A DNA stretch of 64,000 nt from Cyanobacteria bacterium UBA6446 (lineage in GTDB: Bacteria > Cyanobacteriota > Vampirovibrionia > Gastranaerophilales > Gastranaerophilaceae). Positions 62,524-64,000 of the stretch are shown in pieces. The stretch is taken from the NCBI GenBank assembly GCA_002438405.1, contig DJOE01000023.1:564064-628063 (forward strand), read 5' to 3'. The notes below the pieces were generated by a model. The model was given only the letters and a program-made list of their open reading frames with translations, was not told the DNA's origin and searched no databases. Position 1 is the stretch's first letter; every line of letters begins with the position of its first letter. The position numbers and the translations under genes are program-made.

Positions 62524-63432
62524 CTAGCCCTCCTCGCTTAATTCTTTCTTCACATTATCAATCACTCTGAACAATTCGATTTTTTCATCTTCTGTCAAAG
62601 TAACTAATGGTTTTCTAACATATTCATCAATTATTCCTTTATAAGCTAAAGCAGCTTTTACAGGAGTTGGATTTGGCGCCATAAATAAAGACTTAAATAC
62701 AGGATAAAGTTTTTTGTGCATATTTCTTGCTGCTACAACTTCACCTGTTTTGAAGTTTCTAATCATTGATTTAATTTCAGAGCCGAATAAGTGAGAAGCA
62801 ACTGAAATTACACCTCTTACACCTAAAGACAACATAGGAAGAGTTAAACTATCATCGCCGGAATATATTGAAAAATCATCAGGACAAAGAATTCTCATCT
62901 CTGTAACTTTATCCATATCCGGACAACTTTGTTTAACCGCAACAATATTGTCAAAAGTTGAAGCTAAATAAGCAACTGTTTTAGGCTCCATTATAACACC
63001 TGTTCTTGATGGAATATTATATAAAATAATTGGCAAAGTAGTTGATTTCGCAATAGCAGAGAAATGTTCAATAATACCCCTCTGATTTGGCTTGTTGTAA
63101 TATGGAACAACAGACAAAATTGCATCAACTTCTTCTTTTTGAGCAAATTTTGAATACTCAATAGCTGTTGCAGTTGAGTTTGAACCTGCACCTAGAATAA
63201 TTTTTGCTTTATTTGCAGCTGCCCTTTTAACAGTACTAACAAGTTCAATTTCTTCTTCGTTAGTCAAAGTTGGAGATTCTCCAGAAGTGCCTGCAACAAG
63301 CAAAGCATCACTTCCTGTTGAAATCAAATGTTTAGTTAAAGTTTCAACCTTGTCATAATCAATTGCACCTGTTTTATCCATAGGTGTAACCATTGCTGTA
63401 ATAACTTCGCCGCAATCGTATCTCAATGTCAT
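62524..63432 (-). CDS. dapA: 4-hydroxy-tetrahydrodipicolinate synthase
   Basis: 302 aa TIM barrel. It condenses pyruvate and aspartate semialdehyde, the first committed step of the lysine/DAP pathway. VAGTSGESPTLTNEEEIEL, YYNKPNQRGIIEHF and VAVKQS (the Schiff-base Lys) are present. GVISVASHLFG and the late PNPTPVKAAL match the family. An AGAGGGTA site precedes the ATG. It functions with dapF. Confidence 0.96.
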   Translation of the reverse strand: MTLRYDCGEVITAMVTPMDKTGAIDYDKVETLTKHLISTGSDALLVAGTSGESPTLTNEEEIELVSTVKRAAANKAKIILGAGSNSTATAIEYSKFAQKEEVDAILSVVPYYNKPNQRGIIEHFSAIAKSTTLPIILYNIPSRTGVIMEPKTVAYLASTFDNIVAVKQSCPDMDKVTEMRILCPDDFSIYSGDDSLTLPMLSLGVRGVISVASHLFGSEIKSMIRNFKTGEVVAARNMHKKLYPVFKSLFMAPNPTPVKAALAYKGIIDEYVRKPLVTLTEDEKIELFRVIDNVKKELSEEG

Positions 63433-63586
63433 ATAAAATACCCTCTATTTCCCTAGTCTATCAAACATAATTATATTACAAAATAAAAGAACATGCCTAA
63501 TTATTAAGTAAAGTGAATAAAGACTTGCCAATAAATAAATTTAAAGGAATTTTCAAACTACAATTAAAAAAATAGGAGTTAATACA
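63433..63586. other. Non-coding stretch between dapA and a broken gene
   Basis: About 150 bp of AT-rich DNA holding the dapA promoter region on the minus strand. I see no other feature. Confidence 0.4.
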
Positions 63587-63828
63587 ATAGAGGGAACAGG
63601 GATTGCAAGAAATTATAAAATGCTTTCAAAGAGTACATCTTTTTATGGACTTACAACACTTGGGAGCTTATTTGCAGGGGCAAAAGAACCCGTATTTATC
63701 CCTATTTTGCAAGCGCTATTACACTTGCAAAACATTGTGATGACCTTATGACAAAATTGAAACCTGATTACCTTGCAATCCTAAAACGTGCAATAAAAAT
63801 TAAAGAAGCTAAAACTCCACGTGCATAG
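63587..63828 (+). pseudogene. Broken small gene (frameshift, lost start codon)
   Basis: A reading frame with AGGAG 8 nt upstream begins at an ATA codon in place of ATG (63587) and encodes EGTGIARNYKMLSKSTSFYG and more, up to about 63693. From there the coding character moves by one frame and continues as YFASAITLAKHCDDLMTKLK and ending KIKEAKTPRA at a TAG (63826-63828). Total length is 242 nt, which is not a multiple of 3. The product would have been a lineage-specific small protein of about 80 residues. Confidence 0.5.
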
Positions 63829-63910
63829 AGTAAAGCTTTTATTGTTATTTTTTGTATTGGCAAACAATTCCAATATATTCGTCATTTGTAAAGAAAGATG
63901 GTTGTATTAT

Positions 63911-64000
63911 TTAACTCTCACAACCACAACCGTAGTCAGAACAGCAATATTCATAATCATAATCTGGAGCAGAACAATTACAATTTTTAGAACCTCCAGC
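63911..64000 (-). CDS. Partial Cys-rich protein, C-terminal end only
   Basis: The minus strand is open from the window edge to a TAA at 63911-63913, 29 codons. It ends in a Cys-rich stretch: SKNCNCS, then YEYCCSDYGCGCES, with six Cys in 22 residues and several Tyr/Asp. The rest of the gene lies outside the window. It could be a metal-binding or disulfide-rich tail; no family can be named. Confidence 0.5.
   Translation of the reverse strand, partial: AGGSKNCNCSAPDYDYEYCCSDYGCGCES

Noticed and set aside
63690..63700. Programmed frameshift in the broken small gene
   Set aside because: There is no slippery heptamer or downstream structure, and the start codon is also missing, so decay is the simpler explanation.
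1..64000. CRISPR array, rRNA, prophage or insertion sequence
   Set aside because: No regular direct repeats with spacers, no rRNA-like sequence and no transposase, integrase or phage structural gene was found.

Overview
The window is 64 kb of AT-rich, gene-dense bacterial chromosome using the standard bacterial code. It looks like a Gram-negative-type cell envelope (LpxA, SecDF, GT9 transferases, a type IV prepilin-like protein). My best guess at the lineage is an uncultured non-photosynthetic relative of Cyanobacteria (Melainabacteria / Gastranaerophilales-like). This is an inference from gene style: the prepilin leader, short lineage-specific proteins with an N-terminal FRG or similar start, a DUF1822-like domain beside a sigma factor, and the AT-rich codon use. 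It is not proved by a marker tree. No rRNA, CRISPR array, phage or insertion sequence was found. Most of the window is core chromosome, with several uncharacterised islands.

Layout. 0.4-2.4 kb: a large Lys/Ala-rich protein of unknown function with Ala-Thr and Pro-Thr repeats. 2.8-9.5 kb: ispE-rsmA, a glutamate-cysteine ligase, a cation efflux protein, a small secreted protein, dnaB and a helical unknown. 9.6-13.7 kb: ileS and a dicarboxylate/amino-acid symporter. 13.9-16.1 kb: a strongly expressed-looking iron alcohol dehydrogenase and lpxA. 16.2-19.7 kb: a repeat-rich zone holding a prepilin-like protein, a small XRE regulator and an M29 aminopeptidase, plus a possible three-way-junction RNA. 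19.7-21 kb: an unknown protein with a phosphoribosyltransferase-like loop. 21.1-26.3 kb: the alpha ribosomal operon (infA-rpmJ-rpsM-rpsK-rpsD-rpoA-rplQ-truA-rplM-rpsI).

26.7-32.1 kb: rimI-bioY, then a promoter driving an orphan ZorA/ZorB-like (MotA/MotB-like) stator pair, a UPF0210 protein and two tandem paralogs of an unrecognised family. 32.1-37 kb: uvrC (lacking the usual C-terminal HhH domain), a TPR-glycosyltransferase-like protein, a small unknown, a DUF4186 protein and ybaK. 37-39.4 kb: a textbook zinc-type ArsR repressor/P-type ATPase pair with three visible operators. 39.4-41.7 kb: tRNA-Gln and groESL, with a perfect non-CIRCE inverted repeat in the groES leader. 42.4-49.8 kb: a three-gene module of a 1285-aa acidic membrane protein with a TonB-like C-terminus, a small sigma factor and a zinc-ribbon/AAA/TPR protein. 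50-55.2 kb: a putative zinc peptidase, a zinc-ribbon protein, a GT9 transferase, dapF and rpsF-ssb-rpsR. 55.3-57.4 kb: a SLOG, HEAT and EF-hand gene trio. 57.5-63.4 kb: uvrD/pcrA, secF-secD and dapA. The right edge holds a broken small gene and the end of a Cys-rich protein.

Two chromosome-wide themes stand out. One is a modular family of dispersed intergenic repeats (near 2.5-2.8, 16.3-16.7, 19.2-19.6 and 50.9 kb), one copy of which supplies the stop codon of ispE. The other is a set of genes with a -10 box only 6-9 nt before the start codon and no Shine-Dalgarno, which look leaderless.
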